Source of the DNA: Sialis fuliginosa
Taxonomy: Eukaryota; Arthropoda; Insecta; Megaloptera; Sialidae
Assembly (NCBI GenBank): GCA_961205875.1
Contig: OY540816.1
Span: 1,798,001-1,862,000, forward strand
Reading direction: 5' to 3'
DNA: 64,000 nucleotides
Shown here piece by piece: positions 1 through 11,398 of this stretch. Under the pieces are notes generated by a model. It was not told the DNA's origin, did not search any database, and saw only the letters and a program-made list of their open reading frames with translations. Position 1 is the stretch's first letter, and every line of letters starts with the position of its first letter. Both the position numbers and the translations under genes were made by a program.

Positions 1-640
1 TAGCCTTAATCCGTCCTCGGGATGTAAGCCATCTCACTGCCAAATTTCATCAAAATCGGTAAAGCAGTTTAGTCGTGAACAGGTAACAAATAGACAGACT
101 GAGAGATACACTTTCGCATTTATAATAGAAGTCGCGACTCCTATGTAAGATAAGGGGTTGTTTTGTCCCCCTAATAATCCCTCTTCCGTAGTATTTTTGC
201 CCGCCAGATCGAATGTAATCAATTACAACTCTTCATATGTGACAGGGGGTAAAATATTAAATTTTTCTTATTTTTAGTTTTCTTTCATTATACAAAATCG
301 TAAATATCTCGGCTCCTATGCGAGATAGAGGGTTGATTTGCCCCCTAAAACCTACGCCCCCGTGGTATTTTTCCCACCGGATCAAATAAAACCACTTACA
401 ACCCTTCATATGTATCGGGGGGTAAAATAATAATTACTAAAAAAAAATTAAAAATTTTCCACCCCCTTGCAATTTCTTAGGGGTTGAATTTTTAAGATAC
501 GAAATAGCCTATGTCCGTCCTCGGGATGCAAGCTATCTCACTGCCAAATTTCATCAAAATCGGTAAAGCGGTTTAGCCGTGAAAAGGTAACAAACAGAAA
601 ACAGACAGACAAACACACTTTCGCATTTATAATATTAGTA
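1..640. repeat. Retroelement-tail-like repeat block
   Basis: Two copies of a tail motif (near 1-130 and 505-640) each run from a CGTCCTCGGGATG segment through an AAATCGGTAAAGC segment and a CAGACAGAC-rich stretch to CTTTCGCATTTATAATA. Between them lie units of the 'CGTAAATATCTCGGCTCC' repeat (near 299) that recurs at 59881-60320 and 63250. Such tails resemble 3' ends of insect non-LTR elements or SINEs, but no reverse transcriptase is visible, so the class is inference. No gene is seen. Confidence 0.55.
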
Positions 641-1786
641 TGGATATCGTAAAATGTCCAAATATTACTTTACTTAATATTTTATTAACTAATTAAAATT
701 TGAACAATAAAACTTAAATTTTTCGAAAAATTGTTCATTCGAAGAATTTTGATTTGAAAAATTGTGATTCGAAAAATTGTGTTTCGAAAAATTTACACCA
801 AACCTAATAATTAATTTCGATATTTTACCTTTCATAGAAGTGAAATGTTTCTTCATATTTAAATTTTCAATCAATATAGGCATTTCAAAATATTTAATTG
901 TTAATATGTGTCAAAAATCATTTAATTGTTCGACAAAATATTTTAAAGAGACATAATCATAGTAACCTAAATTAATAAAATAAAATATTGAAACCGTAAA
1001 TTATAAAATTCCGTATTCCATGGCTAGGTACTATGTTTTTATATACCTAAATTATAACATACCTGGTTAAATTATTTCTATATCGTCCCCTCCAAGGCAA
1101 AGTATCGTAAGATACACTTTTTGCGAAATTGAGTTATCGATTCTAAAAATCTCATATATAAGCGACAAAATTCTCTTTTCCGCTAAAAAATCTGTTAAAA
1201 CTTTTATCGTATTCCTCCAGACAATGTATTCTAAGCACCGATATCTGTTTTATGAAATATCGTAACCAACAATAATATAGTATCGTAACCAGTGACGTAG
1301 CTAGCCCTGAGTGGATCCTGACTGGCCTATATGGTAGGTACTTTCCCGCGACGGAATAATATAGTGCTGTGACGGAGTGCTTTCTTATTTATTCATTAGA
1401 GCTGGGTTTTTATCAATTTTAATTTTATTAATTTTAAGATATTTTAGAAAAATCGTACCTGTTAAAACTTTATTGCACAAACTAAATATGGTTTCTCTAT
1501 GAGGTTTTTTCAATATATTTTTTACCCTCAATAACTCAATTTGGTTGATATTGAAGTATGATGTAGAACAGTGCTTCCTAAACTTTTCCTACGACAGAAC
1601 ACTTCACAAATCCTGAAATTTTAATGGAACGTCTTGGTTATTTTGTAAGTAATATATAAAATAAGGAAAAAAGTAAATTTAAATCAGTCAAGCATGTTTG
1701 AACTTCTCGCAGCATTTAAAAACATTGAATATTAACTTTGATATTTTTTACGCTTAAACTGATAAGACATACGTTATATATCGTAG
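641..1786. other. AT-rich intergenic or intronic DNA
   Basis: No gene recognised. A short minisatellite of TTCGAAAAATTG-like units occurs at about 718-800. A lone hAT-like end (CAGTGACGTAGCTAG, near 1293) has no partner nearby, so it is probably a truncated insertion. Confidence 0.4.
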
Positions 1787-1788
1787 TA

Positions 1789-2081
1789 CAGGTATTCCTC
1801 GACTTACAACCGAGATAGGTTTCTAAACATCGATCGTAAATAGAATAAGTTGTAAGTTAACACGTACAATATGTACATACATATTTTTGCTTTGGACGTT
1901 TTCCTTGATGTGAAGCGAATCGCATTTTCTATACATAACAAACAGTTGCGGGTTCCCAAAAATATCTACATAAATAATAATAAATTACATTTTTGGGAAA
2001 TTCCCGGAACTGTTTGTTTCATTTATGTAATATGTGCATGTAAGAAAGAGACAAAGACAATTATAAGTCGAGGATTACCTG
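1789..2081. mobile_element. pogo/Tigger-like MITE flanked by TA
   Basis: The ends are inverted: CAGGTATTCCTCGACTTAC on the left and ATAAGTCGAGGATTACCTG on the right, each abutting a TA dinucleotide (1787-1788 and 2082-2083). The 293-bp length, TA duplication and 'CAGGTA..CTCGACTTAC' end are what is known of non-autonomous Tc1/mariner-pogo elements. The reading frame crossing it has no recognisable protein features. Family placement rests on end resemblance only. Confidence 0.7.
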
Positions 2082-2083
2082 TA

Positions 2084-3130
2084 TATTTGTTTACGATGCG
2101 TTTTCAACTCTTGTCGTATGAAAATATATATTGCATACTAAATACATATTATGACATTTGTTTCTGATATGACAACGACAAAAAATTATTTTATGACTTC
2201 TGGTACATGTATTGTATTACATCATGTACTTACATGATTTGAACATTTTATGAATATTAAAAATAATTTCATTTTTGGTTTTTCTGCTCGTGTCTTTCAA
2301 AAATTCATCAATGTGTCTATATAAATACATTATTAGCTCTTGTAGATACTCGTACACCCTTTGTACAATTAATTAATTAATTACAATCAAATATAGGTCT
2401 TGTCAATTGAATGAAGCTTTCGTAACAATTTGCAATAAATCAACATCTTGTTTTAATTTTGTAAATGTACATTTTAGGTTAGTACATTGGGTAAAGATGA
2501 CAGATATACAGTTTCAAACAACAATTAAAATAATATCATTTAAAATTACAATGTTAATTTGAAATTATATAAATTCTTCTGATATTTATGATTACAAATA
2601 AATATAATAAAATACCTATACCTATGAAAGTAAAAATATTGATAATTCAATGACTTAAGATTAAAAAAATGTCATTATATACTTAATTTTTATTTGTACC
2701 GGGAACACATATCTATCGCCGAATGTTGGTCGAATTGTGTCCGAATGCTGTAATTGTTTGTCTTCAATTTTTTTGTCAAATTTATTTATGAAAATTTTAA
2801 TTATATATTACATTAGAGTTGTGCATATTTTTTCATTCGTTATGTTCTTTATATTTCTTTTTTGTTATATTTTATTGTTCACTTCAAAATTTTAAATGGC
2901 CACTGACATTTAAATTTTTTTAAAATAATCAATAAAATATAATGTATCCATAGTTACGACATTTGCAATTAATTTAGTAAATGCTTAAAGCGCATTATAT
3001 GTAAACGTATTTTGTTTATTTTCTCCTCTTTAACATATCTTTTTCAAAAATCAGACACGGGTTTATGGTTGTCAATTAACCAAAGTATTTGAAAAAAATT
3101 AAAAAAATCTAATATCGGTTTTCGTTTTGA
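2084..3130. other. AT-rich DNA without recognised features
   Basis: About 1 kb of very AT-rich sequence. No open frame with protein-like composition, no inverted ends and no shared repeat were seen. Confidence 0.4.
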
Positions 3131-3435
3131 TACTTTTTTACATCAAAACTTTTTTTTTCCTTTTTTTTTCTTTTTTTTTAAATCTGAAATTTGAACCTTA
3201 CATTATATCGCCCAAGGAATATAAAAAAAATAATAAAAAAATTCTAACTTTTTTTTTGAAAATTTGGGGGCCCCTTGTTACCCCATTTATAAACTTTTTC
3301 AAAAAAGGCCCACTAGTTGTTATTTTTTACCCCCAAGGAATGTATATACCAAATTTCAAGTTTCTCCGATGAGTGGAAATGGTCAAAAAAATGATTATCA
3401 GTGAGTGAGTGAGTGAGTGAGGACACTTCGTTATA
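3131..3435 (+). repeat. Retroelement-tail-like repeat with (GTGA)n
   Basis: Poly-T and poly-A rich segment with 'ACCCCCAAGGAATGTATATACC' style text ending in a GTGA microsatellite (about 3400-3422) and GGACACTTCGTTATATA. The architecture resembles the other tails in this window (1-640, 63340-63660). The two frames crossing it are low-complexity Phe/Lys/Tyr strings and are not regarded as genes. Confidence 0.4.
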
Positions 3436-3437
3436 TA

Positions 3438-4971
3438 CAGGGTGGGGCAATAGTGTGTGGAAGTTCGATAGCTCGTAGACCATAAAAGATAAAAAAATCT
3501 TTCTAATGCAGATGTAAACTGTGGGTAAATGCGCATACATAGAAATTATTTTCAAATATACAGGCTGCTACAAAAAAATGTGACGCGCTTGAGGTATTTT
3601 TTTTTAAATGGAATGCCCTAAATATTTTTGCATATTTAACACTTCTCTTTGGATGTTTATTCATATCTAAAATATTAGCCCCATTTGATGCCCGGTTTAG
3701 ACGTAATAATATTTTTTTCAAAAAAAATGGCTTTTACATTACTCCACTTAAAAATTCACCACTTCCGCGGCCGCATCTTTGAAGAGGAAATTAAATATGA
3801 ACCTTATTGTAGGAGGTTGGTGGGTGCTTTTGTTAAAATATCTTAGAGCCACCATGTACAGGGTGTTCAAAATTAATTTTCAAATTTTGAGAACTTCAAA
3901 GTTATTTTTCTCAACTATTTCAAATGGAACACCCTATATATTTTTTAACTATGTTATGTAGAATTACATAAAGAGCATTTTTTGTTTATACATCCTTATG
4001 GTTATTTGTAACCATTTTTGATTTATTGAGCAAAAAGTACAAAATTCGACAATATTTACTAAAAAAAAATATTTTTTTTTCAAATAAAATATTTTTTTTT
4101 CAAATAAAATAAAACAACATGTACAGAGTGTTCATGCTGCCCATAAAAACAGCATTTTATGTTTCTGTTTCGATTTCACACTGCGCATTAGTGAATTTAT
4201 ATAGTTGTAAATTATTTTGGTTCTTTGTGTTCGATAAAATAATAAAGCATCTGTTTGCTAACTGAAAAAAATTCATGTTGTTTTTATGGGCAATATGAAC
4301 ATCCTGTACATGTTGTTTTATTTTATTTGAAAAAAAAAAATTTTTTTTAGTAAATATTGTTGAATTTTGTACTTTTTGCTCAATAAATCAAAAATGATTA
4401 CAAACAATCATAAGGATGTATAAACAAAAAATGCTCGTTATGTAATTCTACATAACATAGTTAAAAAATATATAGGGTGTTCCATTTGAAATAGTTGAGA
4501 AAAATAACTTTGAAGTTCTCAAAATTTGAAAATTAATTTTGAACACCCTGTACATGGTGGCTCTAAGATATTTTAACAAAAGCACCCACCAACCTCCTAC
4601 AATAAGGTTCATATTTAATTTCCTCTTCAAAGATGCGGCCGCGGAAGTGGTGAATTTTTAAGTGGAGTAATGTAAAAGCCATTTTTTTTGAAAAAAATAT
4701 TATTACGTCTAAACCGGGCATCAAATGGGGCTAATATTTTAGATATGAATAAACATCCAAAGAGAAGTGTTAAATATGCAAAAATATTTAGGGCATTCCA
4801 TTTAAAAAAAAATACCTCAAGCGCGTCACATTTTTTTGTAGCAGCCTGTATATTTGAAAATAATTTCTATGTATGCGCATTTACCCACAGTTTACATCTG
4901 CATTAGAAAGATTTTTTTATCTTTTATGGTCTACGAGCTATCGAACTTCCACACACTATTGCCCCACCCTG
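3438..4971. mobile_element. Large foldback element, CAGGGTGGGG ends
   Basis: Near-perfect inverted arms of roughly 650-700 bp meet around a short centre near 4205. The ends are CAGGGTGGGGCAATAG and its reverse complement, both bordered by TATA, consistent with a TA target duplication. Arm identity is so high that the same two hypothetical peptides (72 and 60 residues) are read from each arm in opposite directions. These peptides match nothing recognisable and are treated as chance frames. No transposase is present, so this is a non-autonomous foldback element. A related layout, with internal CAGGGTGTTC motifs, recurs at 37556-39115. High arm identity suggests recent insertion or ongoing gene conversion. 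Confidence 0.85.
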
Positions 4972-5081
4972 TATAGTAGATTAATCTACATAAATATTGT
5001 CAAATACTAAATGTGAACAGAAAATCAATTTTTACACAAACATACATTTTCATAAGAAAAATGTTTATATTTTCATAAATC

Positions 5082-5428
5082 CAGTGGCGTAGATAGCTTT
5101 TTGCGATGGGGGGGGGGGGGGGGGGGGTATGAAATAATGGCTGCGAAATAAAAAAATTGTAATTTTGAATTGAATTACCTTTTTTTTTGATCATATAAAC
5201 TGTATTTACTAGTTAACTTCTTATTACAAAAAAAAGGTCATACAAAATTGAAAATTACTGAAGACCTTTTTTTTTAAATTTTAATTTACCAAATTTTCCC
5301 TATTTACTTATACTATTTTCTTCATACTAGACGAGTTTAAAAAAAATTCTTTAAATGTTCTCATTAAATAAACTCATGGGGGGTGATTGATCATCTTAAT
5401 CCCCCCCCCCCCCCTATCTACGCCACTG
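5082..5428. mobile_element. hAT-type MITE with 8-bp TSD
   Basis: TIRs CAGTGGCGTAGATAG and CTATCTACGCCACTG bound a 347-bp element. The 8 bp on each side are identical (CATAAATC at 5074-5081 and 5429-5436), the hallmark of hAT insertion. A poly-G run (about 5107-5127) and a poly-C run (about 5400-5414) sit just inside the two ends, so the arms can pair as a G:C-clamped hairpin. No coding sequence. Likely fairly young because the TSD is intact. Confidence 0.9.
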
Positions 5429-5436
5429 CATAAATC

Positions 5437-5960
5437 ACACTATAAATATTACGCACGCTAATATTTCCAGCATACATATGTTTATACAGTGAATTCCAAG
5501 TTGATTCAGCCATAGGAAATTTAACATTGTGTGAATCGGAGTGTTGTAGTAGCTTTTATACAAATATAAATAATTAACATACCGTCAGAATCGAAAGTGT
5601 AATACGCGTTTTTGTTTGAGTTTGGTGTAAATCAGACGATTATTTGGGTTCGTACGCGTTTTAAAATTCAGTTATTCGTCGGCTGCAAATATCACTCACG
5701 ATGTAAAAATAGAAATTGGAGGAGTGAGGAAAAACGTTCACTTGAATAAAAATAAGAAAAACGTCACTAACAGAGACGATCTTGTAATTTAAAACATAGG
5801 TACTCGTGTTGTGTGAAATATACGCTCTAAGCGTGACAACAACACTTTTTATTATATGTATCTAAAAAGTACATTTGAATAATGAGTTTATGTATAGTTC
5901 ATTTCATTTGTTTCAGTGTAGTGCAGTAGTATTCAACCTTCGCGACTTTCGAAACCATTC
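5437..5960. other. Unannotated spacer
   Basis: No gene, inverted ends or shared repeat noticed. The 8 bases TAGCTGAT at 5961-5968 are the target duplication of the next element. Confidence 0.4.
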
Positions 5961-5968
5961 TAGCTGAT

Positions 5969-7483
5969 CAGAGTTGGGCATTAGACGATTAATTTTTTTA
6001 GTCGATTGAAAAATTGACGATTAACGAATAAACTGCACATTATTCGCAACTAACGTTTAAAAATATAGTTATTTGTAATCGCGAGTACTCACCAATAACG
6101 ATTGATTAGTTTTTATTCGTAAGATCTCACGATTACGAATAATCATTCGTTAGTTTCAGATTTATTCGAACTAAAAAATTACGATTGAACTATTACTACG
6201 TGTACTTTGGCGTAATAATATAATTATGATGCATTATGGGGGTTATTGTCAGTTATTGAATTAATTAACAGCATAGAAACATAAGATTATATTATATATT
6301 AATTTATATTATATTATATATTATATGTATAATAATAAGTATAATAATTAAAGTATAATAATTAAGTATTATAATTATAGTGTTAGCCGACAATAAAAAG
6401 GCTACATCAGGTTCCTACCAACTTCAAGCAACTAGACGTCTTAATACGTGTCTGTACTTTTTTTTCATTTTATTCAATTTAATAATAATATCTTATGTAT
6501 TTACTGTAAATATTGAAATTTTCTCTGTTTCGCTACTTATGGTATTCATTACAGAAAATCGTAAATATCTCGACTCCTGTACTAGATAGAGGGTTGAGTT
6601 TATTAATTAATTTAATACACGGGGCTCAAATATCACTCAATACGCTTCTGTACAATTTTTTTTAAATTTATTAAATTATAAGCAAGGTTTCTATTTAGTA
6701 TATGTGTATTTGTTATTTTAACAATACGGGTCTGAAATATCACTTAATACGTGTCTGGACATTTTTTTCATTTTATTAAATTTAATAATAATATCTTATG
6801 TTTCTATGCTGTATTTATTGTAAATATTTAATTTTTCTTTGATTCCCTGCTTATGGTATTCATTACAGAAAATCGTAAATATCTCGACTCCTGTGCTAGA
6901 TAGAGGGTTGTTTTGCCCCCCCCCCCCCCCCCCACACCCCTAGAATCCCGAAGTATTTTTCCTGCCGGATCGAATGAAACTAGTTACAACCCTTCATCTG
7001 TGACGGAGGGCGAGTTGTGAGTTTATTAATTAATTTAATACACGGGTCTCAAATATCTCTCAATACGCTTCTGTACAATTTTTTTTAAATTTATTAAATT
7101 ATAAGCAAGGTTTCTATTTAGTATATGTGTATTTGTTATTTTAACAATACGGGCTTGAAATATCACTTAATATGTGTCTGGACTTTTTTAAAAATTAATT
7201 CAATAACTGACAATAACCCCCATCATGCATCATAATTATATTATTACGCCAAAGTACAGGTAGTAATAGTTCAATCGTAATTTTTTAGTTCGAATAAATC
7301 TGAAACTAACGAATGATTATTCGTAATCGTAAGATCTTACGAATAAAAACTAATCAATCGTTATTCGTGAGTACTCGCGATTACAAATAACTATGTATAT
7401 TTTTATTCGTTAGTTGCGAATAAGAACTGCGATTTATTCGTCAATTTTTATTCGTGCGTACGATTGAATTTTGCCCAACTCTG
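5969..7483. mobile_element. hAT-type element with long TIRs, 8-bp TSD
   Basis: Ends CAGAGTTGGGCA and TGCCCAACTCTG are flanked by identical 8-bp duplications TAGCTGAT (5961-5968 and 7484-7491). Imperfect inverted arms extend some 250 bp inward with ATTCG-rich text. The 1515-bp element holds no transposase; its core (about 6540-7170) is two diverged tandem blocks that include the 'CGTAAATATCTCGACTCC' repeat unit found elsewhere in the window and a poly-C run near 6910-6932. It is therefore a non-autonomous hAT element that has acquired or been invaded by unrelated repeat units. Confidence 0.88.
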
Positions 7484-7491
7484 TAGCTGAT

Positions 7492-7867
7492 GATATTCTA
7501 AGAACCCCAATTTTGAAAACGCTTAGTAAAATAAAAACATTTTTCCCTGAAATAAAATTTTATTTTATTTCAACAAACTGGTTAATATTGTTGAAATATA
7601 TTAAATTAAGAAAATACGACTATATAACTAAACTTTATCCATTTTTCACGACAAAGCGTATTAACATCTACAATAATTGTTAAGCTTTTCAAGCGCGTGT
7701 CATCTTCTGCATCTAATTTGTCTCTGTATTTTGTTTTTGTTGCAGAGATCTTTGGTATAAGCTGATACAAATGGCAAATTTATTTAAATTTCATTTAAAA
7801 TCTGAACCCAAAAATTCTTAATATAAAATTGAAAATATCTGCCTTGGGAACCACGGGATTTTCTTAT
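7492..7867. other. Unannotated AT-rich spacer
   Basis: No gene recognised. The end (about 7835-7867) carries the ATCTGCCTTGGGAACCACGG segment that precedes several copies of family A and may belong to that element. Confidence 0.4.
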
Positions 7868-8532
7868 ACGTAATCCTAACAGTGAATAGTATACGTGATT
7901 ATTATTTTATTAAAACATTTCTGACAAACTAACAAGATAGAATAAAATGAATAATATAGGTAATATTATTCTCTCTATTATATGTATAACAAGTGATTTA
8001 TTTAAACGTAATAACTGAATTTACTCTTGTAAATTTTTGAATTTTCGAATTATTTTTGAAATAAGAAAAAAATGTCGAGTATGTTATTATGTATAATTTA
8101 TTTCCCATACTTTTTTTCTTCAAAAATTCGTTTTTACGAAAAAATGAATAGAACATAAATTATAGATATAGATATTACCTACAATTTATAATTTGACCAT
8201 TTTTCTCTATTTCGCACTGTTTCAGAGTAATTCGTAAAATTAAAAAATCGACGTAGGTAAACATGCGTATCCGGTTGAAAGATCGTTTTAAAAAATATGA
8301 CGTTTTCTTCCCAGACAAAAATTAATCTTAAATATAAAATTTCACCCTTCTACGATTTGTCGTATTTGAGTTACAGTGCTTACAGACAGACAAATAGACA
8401 CACATACATCATGGAGAAAATAGTCAGAATGGGAAGGTCAAAATGGATAATTCCATCAAAACCCAGATTTCGAAAAAAATCGGCTTCACTATACTTATAT
8501 ATGTATATTTCATATACATGGTATAAGAAAGT
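7868..8532 (+). mobile_element. Family A TIR repeat, copy 1
   Basis: Begins with a one-base variant of ACTTTCTTATAC and ends GTATAAGAAAGT, an inverted pair shared by four of the five copies (22391-23100, 46236-46890, 52404-54050 minus; 39761-39949 is truncated). Internal landmarks are a GAATTATTTTTGAA segment, a CAGACAGACA-rich run near 8385 and TATTTCATATACATGGTATAAG at the end. Two overlapping frames on opposite strands run through the CAGACA tract and are simple translations of the repeat. No transposase; class unknown. Confidence 0.75.
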
Positions 8533-9209
8533 AAAAAATATTGTCTTTAATATGGAGTCGGTTGATATATCGATGAGTTGTTCTTTTTCATTTATTGGCA
8601 ATTGAGAGGGAACACAAGATTGAACAAAAGAATTTTAAACCCAAAACTTTCATATGAGTGATACTGATTCTGTTTGCTTTATCTTAAGTGGCACTGTTGC
8701 ATAGAATTTTTACGCGTAGGTAACCCCTTAAAAATTCTGTAGAATTTAAAGGTTCTGTCGAACTCAAGTTGAAGACCACTGCATTAATTTTTGCCAAATT
8801 TTGTCATTAGTTAAAACTAGGGTTTGCAATCCCGCAGACTTTTTTTCCCGCGGGAATTTTGCGGGAAATCCTCAAATCCCGCGGGATCCCGCAGTTTTTC
8901 CAAAAATTTTGTTATTCATACTTAAAGTTACTATTATTTAGTTAACATGACAATTAACTAATGAAAAATATTTTCATAGTGGTAACATATGATACGTTAA
9001 CGTAACTTGTACCGTATAGACCGATGTAAAATCCATAAAATACACCTGTAAATAGGAGGTTGTCTAATATGTTAGGTACATGGACAAGATACTCCTAACT
9101 ACTTTTGTCTTTTTGTTCGATTATCCATTTCAATTTTTTTAACTCCTTCGTTGCGTATAAATTAGCCCTTGTATTATACGTAGGTCACCTTTTACGCCAC
9201 GCCGGTATA
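8533..9209. other. Spacer with CCCGCGGGA-rich element end
   Basis: No gene. At about 8822-8900 a run of CCCGCGGGAATTTTGCGGGA-type palindromic text follows AGGGTTTGCAATCCCGC, which resembles one end of a hAT-like element; its partner end was not found. Confidence 0.35.
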
Positions 9210-9661
9210 TACTAGGGTGTTTTTTTAATTTTTTTATTTTTATTTCTTCGAGGGTGGAGTGAAAAACATTTTTTTTAATCTTTGAAACGCTATATGCGCA
9301 AAATGTGCATTTGTATATCCTTAAAACACCTTATGAAGGAATTTGTAATTGGATATCATCCTGAGGTTCCTAAATTATTTTCTTTATTAGAAAAAAACAT
9401 AAATTTTTGGGCATTATATCTCGGTAACGGGGTAAGATATTTGAATGCGCAATAATTTAAATTAAAGAGACATTCAGTACCTTGAAAATGATATATAATA
9501 GTCAAACATTTATTATAGTTAATCGTTTGAAAAATGCTCTCAAAATAAGATTATTTTTATAAAAAAAACAAAAAATTAACATCATTTAAAAAAAAATTGA
9601 TTAACTATAAAAAAAAAATTACAGTTACATATTATTTTAAAGACACTGGATTGCTCTTTAA

Positions 9662-11139
9662 CCCTTATCCTGTATTTTGGGCAATTATTGCCCAAAATAC
9701 ATGTTGGCATCTAAAAAACTCGCGCAAATCTTATTGTATGTATCTGAAACTTCTTAACAATTACTTTTTTGACCAAAATAAGCAATATGCAGAAAAATTA
9801 GTTCTGGGGTCCTTCAGGGAAGGTTTTAGAGGAAAAGAAACGAATTCTGTATTTTGGGCATTTTTTGCCCAATGCAATTTTTTAATTGTCGTTACAAAAA
9901 GAATTGACCGTTACTTTTTGTTTCTTCAAAGCTACTATGCCATTGCGGAAATTTCAAAATATAAGTCGTGTGTTGCGTTTTGACGACCGATCCGATAGGG
10001 AAGAACGACGTGCGCGGGACAAGCTGGCACCCATTAGAGTTTTATGGAACAAATGGGCTGCAAATATGCAAACATTATACAATCCTAATGAATGCGTAAC
10101 TGTTGATGAACAGTTGGTAGCTTTCCGCGGAAGATGCCCATTCAAACAGTATATTCCGTCAAAACCGGCAAAATATGGAATAAAAATTTGGGCCCTCTGT
10201 GATTCTACCACTAACTTTGCCTGGGCTCTTCAGGTATATACAGGCAAAGACCGAAATTGCAAAGCTGAAAAAAATCAAGGTATGCGTGTAGTATTGGATT
10301 TAGCAGTTGGTCTCAAAGGTAGGAACGTAACTTACGATAATTTTTTCACATCGTATGATCTTGGTGTTCAGCTTTTGAAAAGAAAAATGACTATGGTTGG
10401 AACCGTCCGTAAGAATAAAATATTTTTACCGCAACACATACTGGATATGAAACGAAAACCGCCACTTTTTTCTGAATTTCTATTTGAACATCAAAATAAA
10501 ACAACATTAGTTGCATATGTGCCAAAAAAAATCGCTGTGTCTATCTTCTAAGTACATTACACCACGACACCAAAATTGGAGAAAGCCCCCTGAAAAAGCC
10601 TGAAATCATTGAATTTTACAATGCGACCAAGGCCGGAGTGGATACTTTGGACCAATTGGTTGGAACTTATAGTTGTAAGCGAAAGACCAATAGATGGCCT
10701 ATGGCTCTTTTCAGCAATATGCTTGACATTTCTGCCTATAATGCCTACGTGATTTGGACTTTAATAAATCCAGAATGGAATAAGAAAAAACATTTCCGGC
10801 GTAGACTTTATCTAGAGCAATTGGGGCTAGATCTAGTTCATGATGAAATCCAACAGCGAACATCCCAGCCACATAGCTCAAAGGCCAAAGAGGTTGTACA
10901 CATTATACAGCCTCAATATAAACAAAATTTAAAGAGAGCACGTTGTCACATGTGCCCAAACCTATCTAATAGCACTAAATATGCTACAAAATGTACTTCG
11001 TGTAATTTATTTATATGCAAAACGCATTCATTTACTGAAATAACTTGTAAAAACTGTAAATAAAAAAAAATAAAATTGTGTTGGGCAAAATTTACCCAAA
11101 AGACAGAATGTGTAATTTTTTTTTGTTACAGGATAAGGG
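9662..11139 (+). mobile_element. piggyBac-family element with TTAA duplication
   Basis: Terminal inverted repeats CCCTTATCCTGTA and TACAGGATAAGGG are bordered by TTAA on both sides (9658-9661 and 11140-11143), the diagnostic target duplication of this superfamily. Subterminal palindromes built on TTTTGGGCA/TGCCCAAAA occur near 9677, 9855 and 11082. At 1478 bp it is clearly shorter than autonomous piggyBac elements (about 2.4 kb); the missing part is the N-terminal portion of the transposase. It is inserted in the TA-flanked element 9212-11396. Confidence 0.95.
9886..11063 (+). pseudogene. piggyBac transposase relic, N-terminally deleted and frameshifted
   Basis: Two frames cover the C-terminal two-thirds of a piggyBac (DDE_Tnp_1_7, PGBD) transposase, a nuclear cut-and-paste enzyme. 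The first (9886-10551) contains VTVDEQLVAFRGR, carrying the first catalytic Asp, and TYDNFFTSYDL, carrying the second. The second (effective from about 10524, Met at 10638) contains GVDTLDQ with the third Asp and ends in a Cys-rich zinc-binding tail (CHMC, CTSC, CKNC). The reading shifts by one base at the eight-A run 10524-10531, where similarity passes smoothly from YVPKK into the other frame. The first roughly 200 residues of the family are absent; similarity starts near RKFQNISRVLRFDD. It cannot encode a working transposase as it stands, but its ends could be used by an enzyme supplied from elsewhere. Confidence 0.93.
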
Positions 11140-11398
11140 TTAATTTAAATTATTGCGCATTCAAATATCTTTCCCCGTTACTGTAAGAAATTAAAATAAA
11201 TAAATTTTTCAACGAGATATTCACGCATAAGTAAAAAGTAATTTTTCCCATGTTAATCAAATGGGAAAATGACTCGGTTTGCGCCGTCCACAGGTTTGAT
11301 CTATGAGTCTGAAATTTTGGGACAATTAACTTTTGATCCAAAGCTAAAACATAGGCCGGCGGGACCGAAAAAATAAAAATTAAAAAAACACCCTAGTA

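Larger units (their letters stand above)
9212..11396. mobile_element. TA-flanked TIR element hosting piggyBac
   Basis: Left end CTAGGGTGTTTTTTTAATTT and its inverse on the right (AAATTAAAAAAACACCCTAG) are each bordered by TA (9210-9211, 11397-11398), as in Tc1/mariner insertions. A further inverted match lies deeper: GAATGCGCAATAATTTAAAT near 9444 against ATTTAAATTATTGCGCATTC near 11144. The piggyBac relic sits between these arms, so the host element was present first. Without the insert the host would be about 0.7 kb. No coding sequence of its own was recognised. Confidence 0.75.

Noticed and set aside
8297-8605. 102-residue plus frame and 73-residue minus frame
   Set aside because: Translations of family A with its CAGACA tract; the same frames are broken in other copies.
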